Translations under genes and position numbers: made by a program
Shown here: positions 4,939 to 10,600 of the stretch, in pieces
How the letters are laid out: the number at the start of each line of letters is the position of its first letter
Numbering within the stretch: the first letter of the stretch is position 1
The notes under the pieces: generated by a model
What the model saw: the letters and a program-made list of their open reading frames with translations, nothing else
The model's database searches: none
Told to the model about the DNA's origin: nothing
Source: an uncultured Bacillota bacterium
GTDB taxonomy: Bacteria; Bacillota_I; Bacilli_A; RF39; UBA660
Assembly (NCBI GenBank): GCA_945928335.1
Contig: CAMENK010000019.1
Coordinates: 1-10,600, forward strand
Length of the DNA stretch: 10,600 nt
Direction of reading: 5' to 3'

Positions 4939-7086
4939 ATGAAAAGAGTTTTTGAATACGAATTTTTAGGAAAAAAATTAGTAGTAGAAACTGGTGAACT
5001 TGCTAAACAAGCTAGTGGGGCTGTTTTAGTTAGATATGAAGATACTGTAATATTAAGTACTGCTGTTATGAGTAATAATGTTAGTACTGCAGATTTTTTC
5101 CCACTTACAATACTTTATCAAGAAAAATTATATTCAGTTGGTAAAATTCCTGGTGGTTTTATAAAAAGAGAAGGGAGGCCTACTGATTCAGCTACTTTAA
5201 CTGCTAGGGTAATAGATAGACCTATAAGACCTATGTTTGATGAAAACTTTAGAAATGAGGTACAAGTTGTTAATACTGTTCTTAGTGTTGATAATGATTA
5301 TACCCCAGAAATGACAGCATTATTTGGAACAAGTTTAGCTTTAGGAATTAGTAATATCCCTTTTGATGGGCCAGTAAGTGGAGTAATTGTTGGTAAAATT
5401 GATGGTGAATTAAAAATAAATCCATCAGTAGAAGAAATGGAAAGAAGTACAATAAATCTTACTGTAGCGGGTACTAAAAAGGCTATTAATATGGTTGAAG
5501 CCGGAAGTAAAGAAGTAAGTGAAGATGAAATGTTAGAAGCTTTAATGTTTGGACATGAGTATATAAAAGAACTTTGCTTAATACAGGAAGATATTATAAA
5601 TGAAATAGGTGTACCTAAGATAGAAGTAGAACTTGCTAAGTTAGATGAAAATATAGTTAAAGAAGTAGAAGATGATATTAAACAGGATATGTTAGAAGCT
5701 ATTCAAATCAAAGATAAGTTAGAAAAGTATGCTAAGATAGATGAAGTAAAAGAAAGAGCATTAACTGATTATCAAGAAAAACATGCTGATAGTGAAACTT
5801 TAGAAGAAGAATTAAAGCAAGTTAAAAAAATAGCAGATAACATTGAAGGTAGTGAAGTTAGAAGATTAATAACTCAAGATAAAATAAGACCTGATGGAAG
5901 AGGTATGACAGAAATAAGACCTTTATCTACAGATAAAGATTTACTTCCTAGAACACATGGTAGTGCTTTATTTACAAGAGGTCAAACTCAAGCGTTAGCT
6001 ATTACTACTTTAGGAGCATTAGGAGAAAATCAAATATTAGATGGTATAAGTGTTGAAGAAACTAAGAGATTTATGTTTCATTATAATTTTCCTGCATTTA
6101 GCGTTGGAGAAACTGGTAGATATGGTGCTCCTGGTAGACGTGAAATTGGACATGGTGCTTTAGCTGAAAGAGCATTATTACAAGTAATGCCTAGTGAAGA
6201 AGATTTTCCTTATACAGTAAGGGTAGTAAGTGAAGTACTAGAAAGTAATGGATCAAGTAGTCAAGCTAGTATATGTGCTGGATGTATGAGTTTAATGGCA
6301 GCTGGTGTTCCTATTAAAGCACCAGTAGCTGGTATTGCTATGGGTCTAATAACAGAAGATGGAACTTGTGATTCAAACTATACAATATTAACTGATATAC
6401 AGGGACTTGAAGATCATATGGGAGATATGGATTTTAAAGTTGCTGGTACTAGAGAAGGTATAACTGCATTACAAATGGATATTAAAATTAAAGGTATAAA
6501 TGAAAATGTATTAAGAGAAGCTTTAGCGCAGGCTAAAGTAGCTAGATTTGAAATACTTGATGTAATGGAAAAAGAAATAGCTATGCCAAGAAAAGAATTA
6601 AGTAAATATGCACCAAAGATTAGAATGATGATGATAAATCCTGATAAAATTAAAGATGTAATCGGCCGTGGTGGAGAAATGATTACTAAGATAATTCTAG
6701 AAAGTTCTAATGTTAAAACAGTTAGTGATAAAGATGCTGTTAAAATCGATATAACTGATGATGGAAAAGTTGTTGCTTATCATACTGATGATACAATTCT
6801 AGATAAAGCTATGGAAATGATAGAAAGTGTAGTAAGAGAAGTAGAAATTGGAAAAGTTTATACTGGTAAAGTAGTAAATGTTGAAGATTTTGGATGCTTT
6901 GTAGAATTATGGCCTGGATGTGAAGGTTTAGTTCATGTGAGCCAACTAGATGTTAAACGTGTTGAAAAACCAAGTGATGTTGTAAAAGTTGGCGATGAAA
7001 TAGTTGTTAAAGCAACTGGTTATGACAAGCGTGGTAAATTAAATTTATCAAGAAAAGAAGTTTTAACTTCTAAAAAAGAAGATTAG
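4939..7086 (+). CDS. pnp: Polyribonucleotide nucleotidyltransferase (PNPase)
   Basis: PNPase is a trimeric 3'-5' phosphorolytic exoribonuclease that degrades mRNA and can add heteropolymeric tails. All domains are present in order: a first RNase PH-like domain (about 1-220, with GRPTDSATLTARVIDRPIRP), the helical linker (about 240-310), a second RNase PH-like domain (about 315-560), a KH domain with IGRGGE (575-580) and an S1 domain from about 636. In the catalytic core, D492 and D498 in the DHMGDMDFKVAGT block correspond to the two essential aspartates of E. coli PNPase (D486 and D492). The length of 715 aa is normal. The SD is AGAGG with 5 nt to the ATG. A perfect 14-bp hairpin covers the stop codon. 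Confidence 0.98.
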   Translation: MKRVFEYEFLGKKLVVETGELAKQASGAVLVRYEDTVILSTAVMSNNVSTADFFPLTILYQEKLYSVGKIPGGFIKREGRPTDSATLTARVIDRPIRPMFDENFRNEVQVVNTVLSVDNDYTPEMTALFGTSLALGISNIPFDGPVSGVIVGKIDGELKINPSVEEMERSTINLTVAGTKKAINMVEAGSKEVSEDEMLEALMFGHEYIKELCLIQEDIINEIGVPKIEVELAKLDENIVKEVEDDIKQDMLEAIQIKDKLEKYAKIDEVKERALTDYQEKHADSETLEEELKQVKKIADNIEGSEVRRLITQDKIRPDGRGMTEIRPLSTDKDLLPRTHGSALFTRGQTQALAITTLGALGENQILDGISVEETKRFMFHYNFPAFSVGETGRYGAPGRREIGHGALAERALLQVMPSEEDFPYTVRVVSEVLESNGSSSQASICAGCMSLMAAGVPIKAPVAGIAMGLITEDGTCDSNYTILTDIQGLEDHMGDMDFKVAGTREGITALQMDIKIKGINENVLREALAQAKVARFEILDVMEKEIAMPRKELSKYAPKIRMMMINPDKIKDVIGRGGEMITKIILESSNVKTVSDKDAVKIDITDDGKVVAYHTDDTILDKAMEMIESVVREVEIGKVYTGKVVNVEDFGCFVELWPGCEGLVHVSQLDVKRVEKPSDVVKVGDEIVVKATGYDKRGKLNLSRKEVLTSKKED

Positions 7087-7101
7087 GCTTCTTTTTTAGA
7101 A
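7068..7101 (+). terminator. Hairpin over the pnp stop codon
   Basis: The arms 7068-7081 and 7088-7101 are perfectly complementary over 14 bp around the 6-nt loop ATTAGG, which contains the stop codon. The T-tract is inside the right arm, opposite an A-tract, so this may be a weak terminator or an mRNA 3'-end barrier rather than a strong stop. The next gene has no visible promoter of its own, which argues for read-through. Confidence 0.55.
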
Positions 7102-7128
7102 TTTTAAAAGGAGTAAAGGTGGTAAAAA

Positions 7129-7503
7129 ATGTTTGATTATGAAAATTATACTTTAGAGGATATGTATATTAAAGGAAGGGATGATGCTTTTTTCTATAGG
7201 GGAAATGCTACTATGACTATTACACAATATTTATTTTTTAAAGAGAAACCAAGTTTAATTAAAGCTAAAATCTCTAATTATATTGCTGGATATAAATTAG
7301 GAATAATAGAACTTAATTTTAAGAATATGGGATTTAATGTAGAGTTTAATAGAAATGATTTAAAACTATATTATTTGAATAAGAAAGAAAAAGTAGAGGT
7401 TTTAAATCCTAAATTAAAAGAAGCTTTAAGAAACTTATCATTGAAACTTGCTGATGAAGAAGTAGAAAGGATTTTAAATGAGTCTAAATGTCGTTCTGTA
7501 TGA
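7129..7503 (+). CDS. Hypothetical protein upstream of trmL
   Basis: I do not recognise this 124-residue protein. It has no signal peptide and no membrane segment. The N-terminal third is rich in aromatic and acidic residues; the last 40 residues look helical and charged (LNPKLKEALRNLSLKLADEEVERIL). Translation is well supported: two SD-like motifs precede the ATG, AAAAGGAG (7106-7113) and AAAGGTGG (7115-7122), the second with good spacing. Its codon style matches its neighbours. Its 3' end overlaps trmL by 26 nt in another frame, and the trmL SD lies within it, which suggests coupled translation. Linkage to an RNA decay gene and a tRNA modification gene gives no specific function. Confidence 0.8.
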   Translation: MFDYENYTLEDMYIKGRDDAFFYRGNATMTITQYLFFKEKPSLIKAKISNYIAGYKLGIIELNFKNMGFNVEFNRNDLKLYYLNKKEKVEVLNPKLKEALRNLSLKLADEEVERILNESKCRSV

Positions 7504-7990
7504 ACCAGAAATACCTGCAAATACTGGCAATATAATGAGAACTTGTGTTGCTACTAATACAACTTTACATTTAATTAAACCATTAGGTTTTAGTTTAGAA
7601 GATAAATATATTAAAAGATGTGGTGTAAATTATATAGATAAGTGTAAGTATTTTGTGTATGAAAATATTGATGAATTTTTTGAAAAAAATAAAGATGGTA
7701 GTTATTATTTTTTTACTAGATATGGTCATAAACCACATACTAGTTTCGACTATTCTAAAGATGAAAATATTTATTTAATATTTGGAAAAGAAAGTACTGG
7801 TATACCTCCTAGTATATTAAAACCTCATTTAGATAAATGTATAAGAATACCTATGACTGATGATGTAAGAGCTTTAAATTTATCTAATACTGTATGTGTA
7901 GGGGTATATGAAGTTTTAAGACAAAAAAATTATGAGGGACTTTTATTTGATGAACCTCATAAAGGTAAAGATTATATAGAAAAAAATTAA
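7478..7990 (+). CDS. trmL: tRNA (cytidine/uridine(34)-2'-O)-methyltransferase TrmL
   Basis: TrmL is a SPOUT-class methyltransferase that 2'-O-methylates the wobble base (position 34) of certain leucine tRNAs using S-adenosylmethionine. The three SPOUT motifs are visible: PANTGNIMRTC (13-23), IFGKESTGIP (101-110) and CIRIPMTDDVRALNLSNTV (121-139), the last forming the trefoil knot that binds the cofactor. The length of 170 aa is typical of the TrmL/CspR subfamily. The start at 7478 gives the expected MxxNVVLYEPEIPANTG beginning and has an SD (AAAGG, 7 nt away) inside the upstream gene. The 26-nt overlap with that gene is therefore real. A bidirectional terminator follows at its stop. Confidence 0.95.
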   Translation: MSLNVVLYEPEIPANTGNIMRTCVATNTTLHLIKPLGFSLEDKYIKRCGVNYIDKCKYFVYENIDEFFEKNKDGSYYFFTRYGHKPHTSFDYSKDENIYLIFGKESTGIPPSILKPHLDKCIRIPMTDDVRALNLSNTVCVGVYEVLRQKNYEGLLFDEPHKGKDYIEKN

Positions 7991-8013
7991 ATCAGGAATT
8001 AGTTTCCTGATTT
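7989..8013. terminator. Bidirectional terminator between trmL and the HTH gene
   Basis: A perfect 10-bp stem (7989-7998 with 8004-8013) closes a 5-nt loop. It overlaps the last base pairs of the trmL stop and contains the HTH gene's stop in the loop. On the plus strand only four T's follow the stem core; on the minus strand a longer T-rich tail follows (complement of 7981-7988), so it should work better for the HTH gene. Confidence 0.8.
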
Positions 8014-8265
8014 TAATATACTTTCATCTAAGAAATCATCTATTGGTCTTTCTAAGACAGTAGCTATTCTCCATAATGTTTCAACTGAAAAACCTCTTTT
8101 TCCTTCTTCACTTTCTATTCTTCTAATAAATTCAAAACTTCTATCTGTATAAATGGCAAGCTGTTCTTGAGTATAACCTTTTTCTTTTCTAAATTTTCTA
8201 ATGTTTAGTGCAATTATTTTTTTTATATTTTTATTAAAGTCAAATTCTTTATATTCATAAGACAT
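7999..8265 (-). CDS. XRE-family helix-turn-helix transcriptional regulator
   Basis: This is a small (88 aa) DNA-binding protein consisting almost only of one Cro/C1-type HTH domain at about residues 18-79. Hallmarks are the IRKFRKEKGYTQEQLA entry into the recognition helices, then FEFIRRIESEEGKRGFSVETLWRIATVLERPIDDFL. I chose the ATG at 8265 because GGTGGTGA (8278-8271 on the minus strand) stands 5 nt before it. In-frame ATGs at 8271 and 8286 would overlap or precede that SD. There is no ligand-binding or toxin partner beside it, so it is not an obvious antitoxin. It is divergent from spoIVA across about 150 nt and could regulate it, itself or neither; the target is unknown. Confidence 0.9.
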   Translation of the reverse strand: MSYEYKEFDFNKNIKKIIALNIRKFRKEKGYTQEQLAIYTDRSFEFIRRIESEEGKRGFSVETLWRIATVLERPIDDFLDESILKSGN

Positions 8266-8418
8266 TAGCATCACCACCATACTCATTTTCTCATAAATAA
8301 TTTAAAAATAATGTAGTCTAAAGGTACCAGTTTATTTAATTTTTAATTAAAAAAATAATAATTGTAATACTTTTTTTTAGTTTGAATATATTTTTAATGT
8401 AAATAAAGGAGAAAAAAT
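8266..8418. other. Divergent intergenic region, HTH gene / spoIVA
   Basis: This region should hold promoters in both directions. On the plus strand TTGTAA (8363-8368), an 18-bp spacer and TATATT (8387-8392) form a weak sigma-A-like match. A good sigma-E promoter, as expected for a spoIVA gene from B. subtilis knowledge, is not obvious. The palindrome GGTACC (8323-8328) is the only G+C-rich spot and might be an operator. I see no convincing minus-strand promoter and no small gene. The spoIVA SD is AAAGGAG (8405-8411). Confidence 0.4.
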
Positions 8419-9897
8419 ATGGATAAGAAAGAAATACTTGGAAGTATATCCAAGAAAGGTAATGGAGAAATATATTTAGGAGTAGTTGGTGCTGTTAGAA
8501 CTGGTAAAAGTACATTTATAAAAAAAGTAATTGAAACTTTAGTTGTTCCTAATATAACTGATGAATATGAAAAGAAAAGATGTTTAGATGAAATACCACA
8601 AACCGCACAGGGAAAACAGATAATGACAATTGAACCTAAGTTTGTACCATCTACAACTACTCAAATTAAAATTGATGAAATGACTACTAGTATCAAACTA
8701 ATTGATTGTGTAGGTTTTATCACACCTGAAAGTAAAGGTTATATGACTGATGATGGTAAAATGAGAATGGTAAAAACACCATGGTTTACTGAAGAATTAA
8801 GTTTTACTGAAGCAGCTGAAATAGGAACAGAAAAAGTTATAAAGGATCATAGTACAATAGGTATTGTAGTAACTACTGATGGATCTATTGGTGATATGAG
8901 TAGAGATAATTATGTTAATGCAGAAGAAAAAGTTATAAATGAACTCAAAAATATAAATAAGCCTTTTATAGTAATAATGAATACTACTCATCCTAATGAT
9001 CCTGAAACTTTAAGAATATGTGACGAGTTAAAAGAAAAACATAATATTCCAGTTTTACCTATAAGTATAATAGATATGAGAGAAGAAGATATTCTTAAAG
9101 TATTAAAAGAAGCTTTATATGAATTTCCTGTTATAGATATTGAAGTAAATATTCCTGACTGGGTAAGTGTATTAAGTAAGGATAATGAAATTAAACAAAC
9201 ATTTATAAATGCTATGAAGGAAAGTATTGTTAATGTAGATAAGTTAAGAGATATAGAAAAGATAAATTTAAATTTTGAAGAAAATGATTATATAAGTAAT
9301 GCATATATTTCTAATCTTGATACTGCTAATGGTAATGTAACAATAAATTTAGAAGCACCTAATGAGTTATATGATAAAGTATTAAAAGATATAATGGGAG
9401 TAAGTGTTAATAGTAAAGCAGAATTGTTAAGAGTATTTCAAGATTTTAAAGAAGGTAAGAGTGAATATGAGAGTATTAAATCGGCTCTTAAACAAGCTTA
9501 TACAACTGGTTATGGAATAGCATATCCTACTGTTAATGATATGAAATTAGATACACCTGAGGTAATCAAACAAAATGGTAGATATGGTGTTAAATTAAAA
9601 GCTAAGGCAACAAGTATACATTTAATTAAAGTAGATGTAGAAAGCACTTTTGAACCAATAATAGGTACTGAAGTTCAAAGTAAAGAATTAATTGATTCAC
9701 TTATGAAAGGACAAGAAGATAATCCTAATAATATATGGAAGAGTGAATTATTTGGAAGAAGTTTAGAAGTAATAGTAGGTGAAGGTATTCAATCTAAATT
9801 AAATATGGTACCTGAAAATGTTAGATATAAATTAGGTCAAACTATAACTAAGATAGTTAATAAAGGTAGTGGAAACTTAATTGCTATAGTAATATAG
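8419..9897 (+). CDS. spoIVA: Stage IV sporulation protein A (coat morphogenetic ATPase)
   Basis: SpoIVA is made in the mother cell, binds the forespore outer membrane through SpoVM, and polymerises with ATP hydrolysis into the basement layer of the spore coat. The length of 492 aa equals that of the B. subtilis protein and similarity is visible from end to end. The Walker A motif GAVRTGKST is at residues 24-32 (K30 at the same position as in B. subtilis). The Walker B-like aspartate is D96 in LIDCVGF. NTPWF, EAAEIGT, DHSTIG and ALYEFPV follow as in B. subtilis. The C-terminal GSGNLIAIVI matches the conserved tail needed for localisation. One of the two described sensor threonines is kept (T70) and the next residue is Ile (I71). 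Its position before hup is as in B. subtilis (spoIVA-hbs). It implies a spore-forming ancestor and probably a spore former. Confidence 0.98.
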   Translation: MDKKEILGSISKKGNGEIYLGVVGAVRTGKSTFIKKVIETLVVPNITDEYEKKRCLDEIPQTAQGKQIMTIEPKFVPSTTTQIKIDEMTTSIKLIDCVGFITPESKGYMTDDGKMRMVKTPWFTEELSFTEAAEIGTEKVIKDHSTIGIVVTTDGSIGDMSRDNYVNAEEKVINELKNINKPFIVIMNTTHPNDPETLRICDELKEKHNIPVLPISIIDMREEDILKVLKEALYEFPVIDIEVNIPDWVSVLSKDNEIKQTFINAMKESIVNVDKLRDIEKINLNFEENDYISNAYISNLDTANGNVTINLEAPNELYDKVLKDIMGVSVNSKAELLRVFQDFKEGKSEYESIKSALKQAYTTGYGIAYPTVNDMKLDTPEVIKQNGRYGVKLKAKATSIHLIKVDVESTFEPIIGTEVQSKELIDSLMKGQEDNPNNIWKSELFGRSLEVIVGEGIQSKLNMVPENVRYKLGQTITKIVNKGSGNLIAIVI

Positions 9898-9915
9898 CCT
9901 TTAAGTTTCTTTTTT
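9871..9915 (+). terminator. Intrinsic terminator embedded in the spoIVA 3' end
   Basis: The outer stem is GAAACTTAA (9872-9880) with TTAAGTTTC (9901-9909). After a 2-by-2 internal mismatch the inner stem is GCTATA (9883-9888) with TATAGC (9893-9898), closed by the GNRA-type loop GTAA, and a T-run occupies 9910-9915. The hairpin encodes the last eight SpoIVA residues and the stop codon lies in its inner right arm. Confidence 0.88.
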
Positions 9916-9980
9916 GTAGTATTATAAAATACTATTATAAAATTTGTATGTAAAATAAGCGTAAAATTTCAAAAAAAACT

Positions 9981-10008
9981 TTGAATTATCTCTTTCATAT
10001 AGTACAAT
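9981..10008 (+). promoter_or_regulatory. Promoter of the HU gene with upstream A-tract
   Basis: TTGAAT (9981-9986) and TACAAT (10003-10008) are 16 bp apart; read as TTTGAA the spacer is 17. An unbroken run of eight A's (9971-9978) sits just upstream of the -35, like an UP element. A strong promoter would fit an abundant nucleoid protein. Confidence 0.7.
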
Positions 10009-10017
10009 TTAATTGTA
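10003..10017. promoter_or_regulatory. Palindrome over the HU -10 and start region
   Basis: TACAATT and AATTGTA form a perfect inverted repeat around a central T. It covers the -10 and the presumed transcription start, a typical place for an operator. The binding protein, if any, is unknown; AT-only arms make chance possible. Confidence 0.4.
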
Positions 10018-10056
10018 AGCAGAATAGCTTAAAAATTTATAACGGAGGTAATAATA

Positions 10057-10329
10057 ATGAGTAAAACTGAATTAGTTGAATTCATCGCTAGTGAAACTGG
10101 TCTTACTAAAGCTGATGCTGGAAGAGCATTAGAAGCAACTTTAAAAGGAGTAGAAAAAGGTCTTAAAAAAGATGGTAAAGTAACTTTAGTTGGTTTTGGT
10201 ACTTTTAGTGCTAAAAAAAGAGCTGCTAGAGAAGGTATTAATCCTTTAACTAAACAACCTTTAAAAGTTCCTGCTAAAGTAGTAGCAAGTTTCAAAGCTG
10301 GAAGCAAATTAAAAGATGCTTTAAACTAA
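10057..10329 (+). CDS. hup: Histone-like DNA-binding protein HU
   Basis: HU is a small dimeric nucleoid protein that bends and compacts DNA without sequence specificity. The length of 90 aa is the family norm. The start MSKTELVEFIASETGLTKAD is typical, as are GFGTF (46-50), the arm residues KKRAAREGINP (53-63) with the DNA-intercalating proline P63, and the FKAGSKLKDALN tail. The ribosome binding site GGAGGT (10044-10049) is the closest to consensus in the window, as expected for a highly expressed gene. It is preceded by its own promoter after the spoIVA terminator, so it is probably expressed in growing cells independently of sporulation. In B. subtilis the equivalent gene (hbs) also follows spoIVA. 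Confidence 0.97.
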   Translation: MSKTELVEFIASETGLTKADAGRALEATLKGVEKGLKKDGKVTLVGFGTFSAKKRAAREGINPLTKQPLKVPAKVVASFKAGSKLKDALN

Positions 10330-10350
10330 AAGCCTAACGGCTTTTTTTCT
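10328..10350 (+). terminator. Intrinsic terminator of the HU gene
   Basis: AAAAGCC (10328-10334) pairs with GGCTTTT (10339-10345) around the tetraloop TAAC, and the T-run continues to 10348. The stem begins inside the TAA stop codon. Confidence 0.92.
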
Positions 10351-10355
10351 TTTGC

Positions 10356-10384
10356 TTGAATAAATATAAAAAATAAATTATAAT
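10356..10384 (+). promoter_or_regulatory. Sigma-A-type promoter of the truncated 3' gene
   Basis: TTGAAT (10356-10361), a 17-bp spacer and a perfect TATAAT (10379-10384). A start near 10391 gives a very short leader of about 19 nt, ending in the SD GGAGG (10400-10404). Confidence 0.8.
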
Positions 10385-10409
10385 ATAGTTATAATATATG
10401 GAGGCTATT

Positions 10410-10600
10410 ATGAATAAGGATTATTTAAAAAACATTGGAGTTAATGTAGAAGAAGTATTAGAATTTTGGGGAGATATAGATGCTTATAATGATAACTTAT
10501 TAGAATTTTTAAATACTATTGATGATAAAATTAAAGAATTAGAAAGTTATAAGAATAATATAGAGATAAGTAGTTATACTATTCTTGCACATAATTTAAA
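10410..10600 (+). CDS. HPt-domain-like protein (3' partial)
   Basis: This ORF is cut by the right edge after 63 complete codons. The start at 10410 has GGAGG 5 nt upstream. The visible part is acidic and helical. After a pattern like FLNTIDDKIKELESY comes the segment YTILAHNLK at residues 56-64, which resembles the phosphoacceptor helix of histidine phosphotransfer (HPt) domains (AHxLKS), with H61 as the candidate phosphorylated residue. HPt proteins relay phosphate between a sensor kinase and a response regulator, and the missing remainder could carry further signalling domains. The family call rests on about ten residues at the edge of the window and needs the next 200 bases. Confidence 0.65.
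   Translation, partial: MNKDYLKNIGVNVEEVLEFWGDIDAYNDNLLEFLNTIDDKIKELESYKNNIEISSYTILAHNL

Noticed and set aside
8266..8286. Longer N-terminus for the HTH protein
   Set aside because: The best SD (GGTGGTGA) falls inside this extension and fits the ATG at 8265.
8797..8991. Minus-strand ORF of 64 codons
   Set aside because: Antisense inside spoIVA, low-complexity Tyr/Phe/Ile-rich shadow.
9917..9934. TAGTATT/AATACTA hairpin after the spoIVA terminator
   Set aside because: AT-only 7-bp stem with no T-run after it; probably chance, since a better terminator precedes it.
10029..10307. Minus-strand ORF of 92 codons
   Set aside because: Mirror of the HU gene; HU is certain.
10390..10395. Second TATAAT before the 3' gene
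   Set aside because: It would place the start within the SD, and the upstream copy has a -35 at exactly 17 bp.
1..10600. CRISPR array, insertion sequence, tRNA or a new defence system
   Set aside because: No regularly spaced repeats, transposase, terminal repeats, tRNA folds or defence-type domains were seen on either strand.

Overview
The window is a stretch of chromosome from a very AT-rich, spore-lineage Firmicute. Three things support this: AT-rich codons throughout, Gram-positive SD sequences (AGGTGA, AAAGGAG, GGAGGT), and gene orders that match Bacillus-type genomes. The orders are ybeY-cdd-era-yqzL-recO, rpsO-pnp and spoIVA-hup. TGA is used as a stop (cdd, the 124-aa gene, the VanZ gene) and Trp is read from TGG, so this is the standard bacterial code and not the Mycoplasma code. 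A low-GC gut Bacilli or RF39/Erysipelotrichia-like lineage is my guess; the sequence alone does not settle it.

Region 1 (1-3011) is one tightly packed plus-strand operon: a VanZ-family membrane protein cut by the left edge, the rRNA maturation nuclease YbeY, cytidine deaminase, the ribosome-assembly GTPase Era, a 26-residue YqzL-like micro-protein, and the repair protein RecO. The dgkA gene that sits between ybeY and cdd in B. subtilis is absent. Region 2 (3012-4445) is a single-gene unit with its own consensus promoter, a hairpin at the predicted 5' end of the mRNA, a secreted and probably wall- or membrane-anchored surface protein, and a strong terminator.

Region 3 (4446-7990) holds rpsO with its own promoter and a leader that can pair with its SD, a terminator, pnp, a hairpin over the pnp stop, an unrecognised 124-residue protein, and the tRNA wobble methyltransferase TrmL, which overlaps the preceding gene by 26 nt. 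Region 4 (7991-8286) is a small XRE-type HTH regulator on the minus strand. It is convergent with trmL and divergent from spoIVA.

Region 5 (8419-10345) is spoIVA (coat-basement ATPase of the forespore surface) followed by the HU gene, which has its own promoter with a palindrome over the -10. Region 6 (10346-10600) begins a new unit with a consensus promoter and a truncated gene whose visible part looks like an HPt phosphotransfer domain.

Most of the window is core information-processing genes (ribosome assembly, translation, RNA decay, tRNA modification, repair, nucleoid) plus one sporulation gene. I found no mobile element, CRISPR array, tRNA or rRNA, and no convincing new multi-gene system. 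The most informative oddities are the YqzL-like micro-gene, the surface protein, a substitution at a described sensor position in SpoIVA, the SD-pairing leader of rpsO, and a repeated habit of placing hairpins directly over stop codons.
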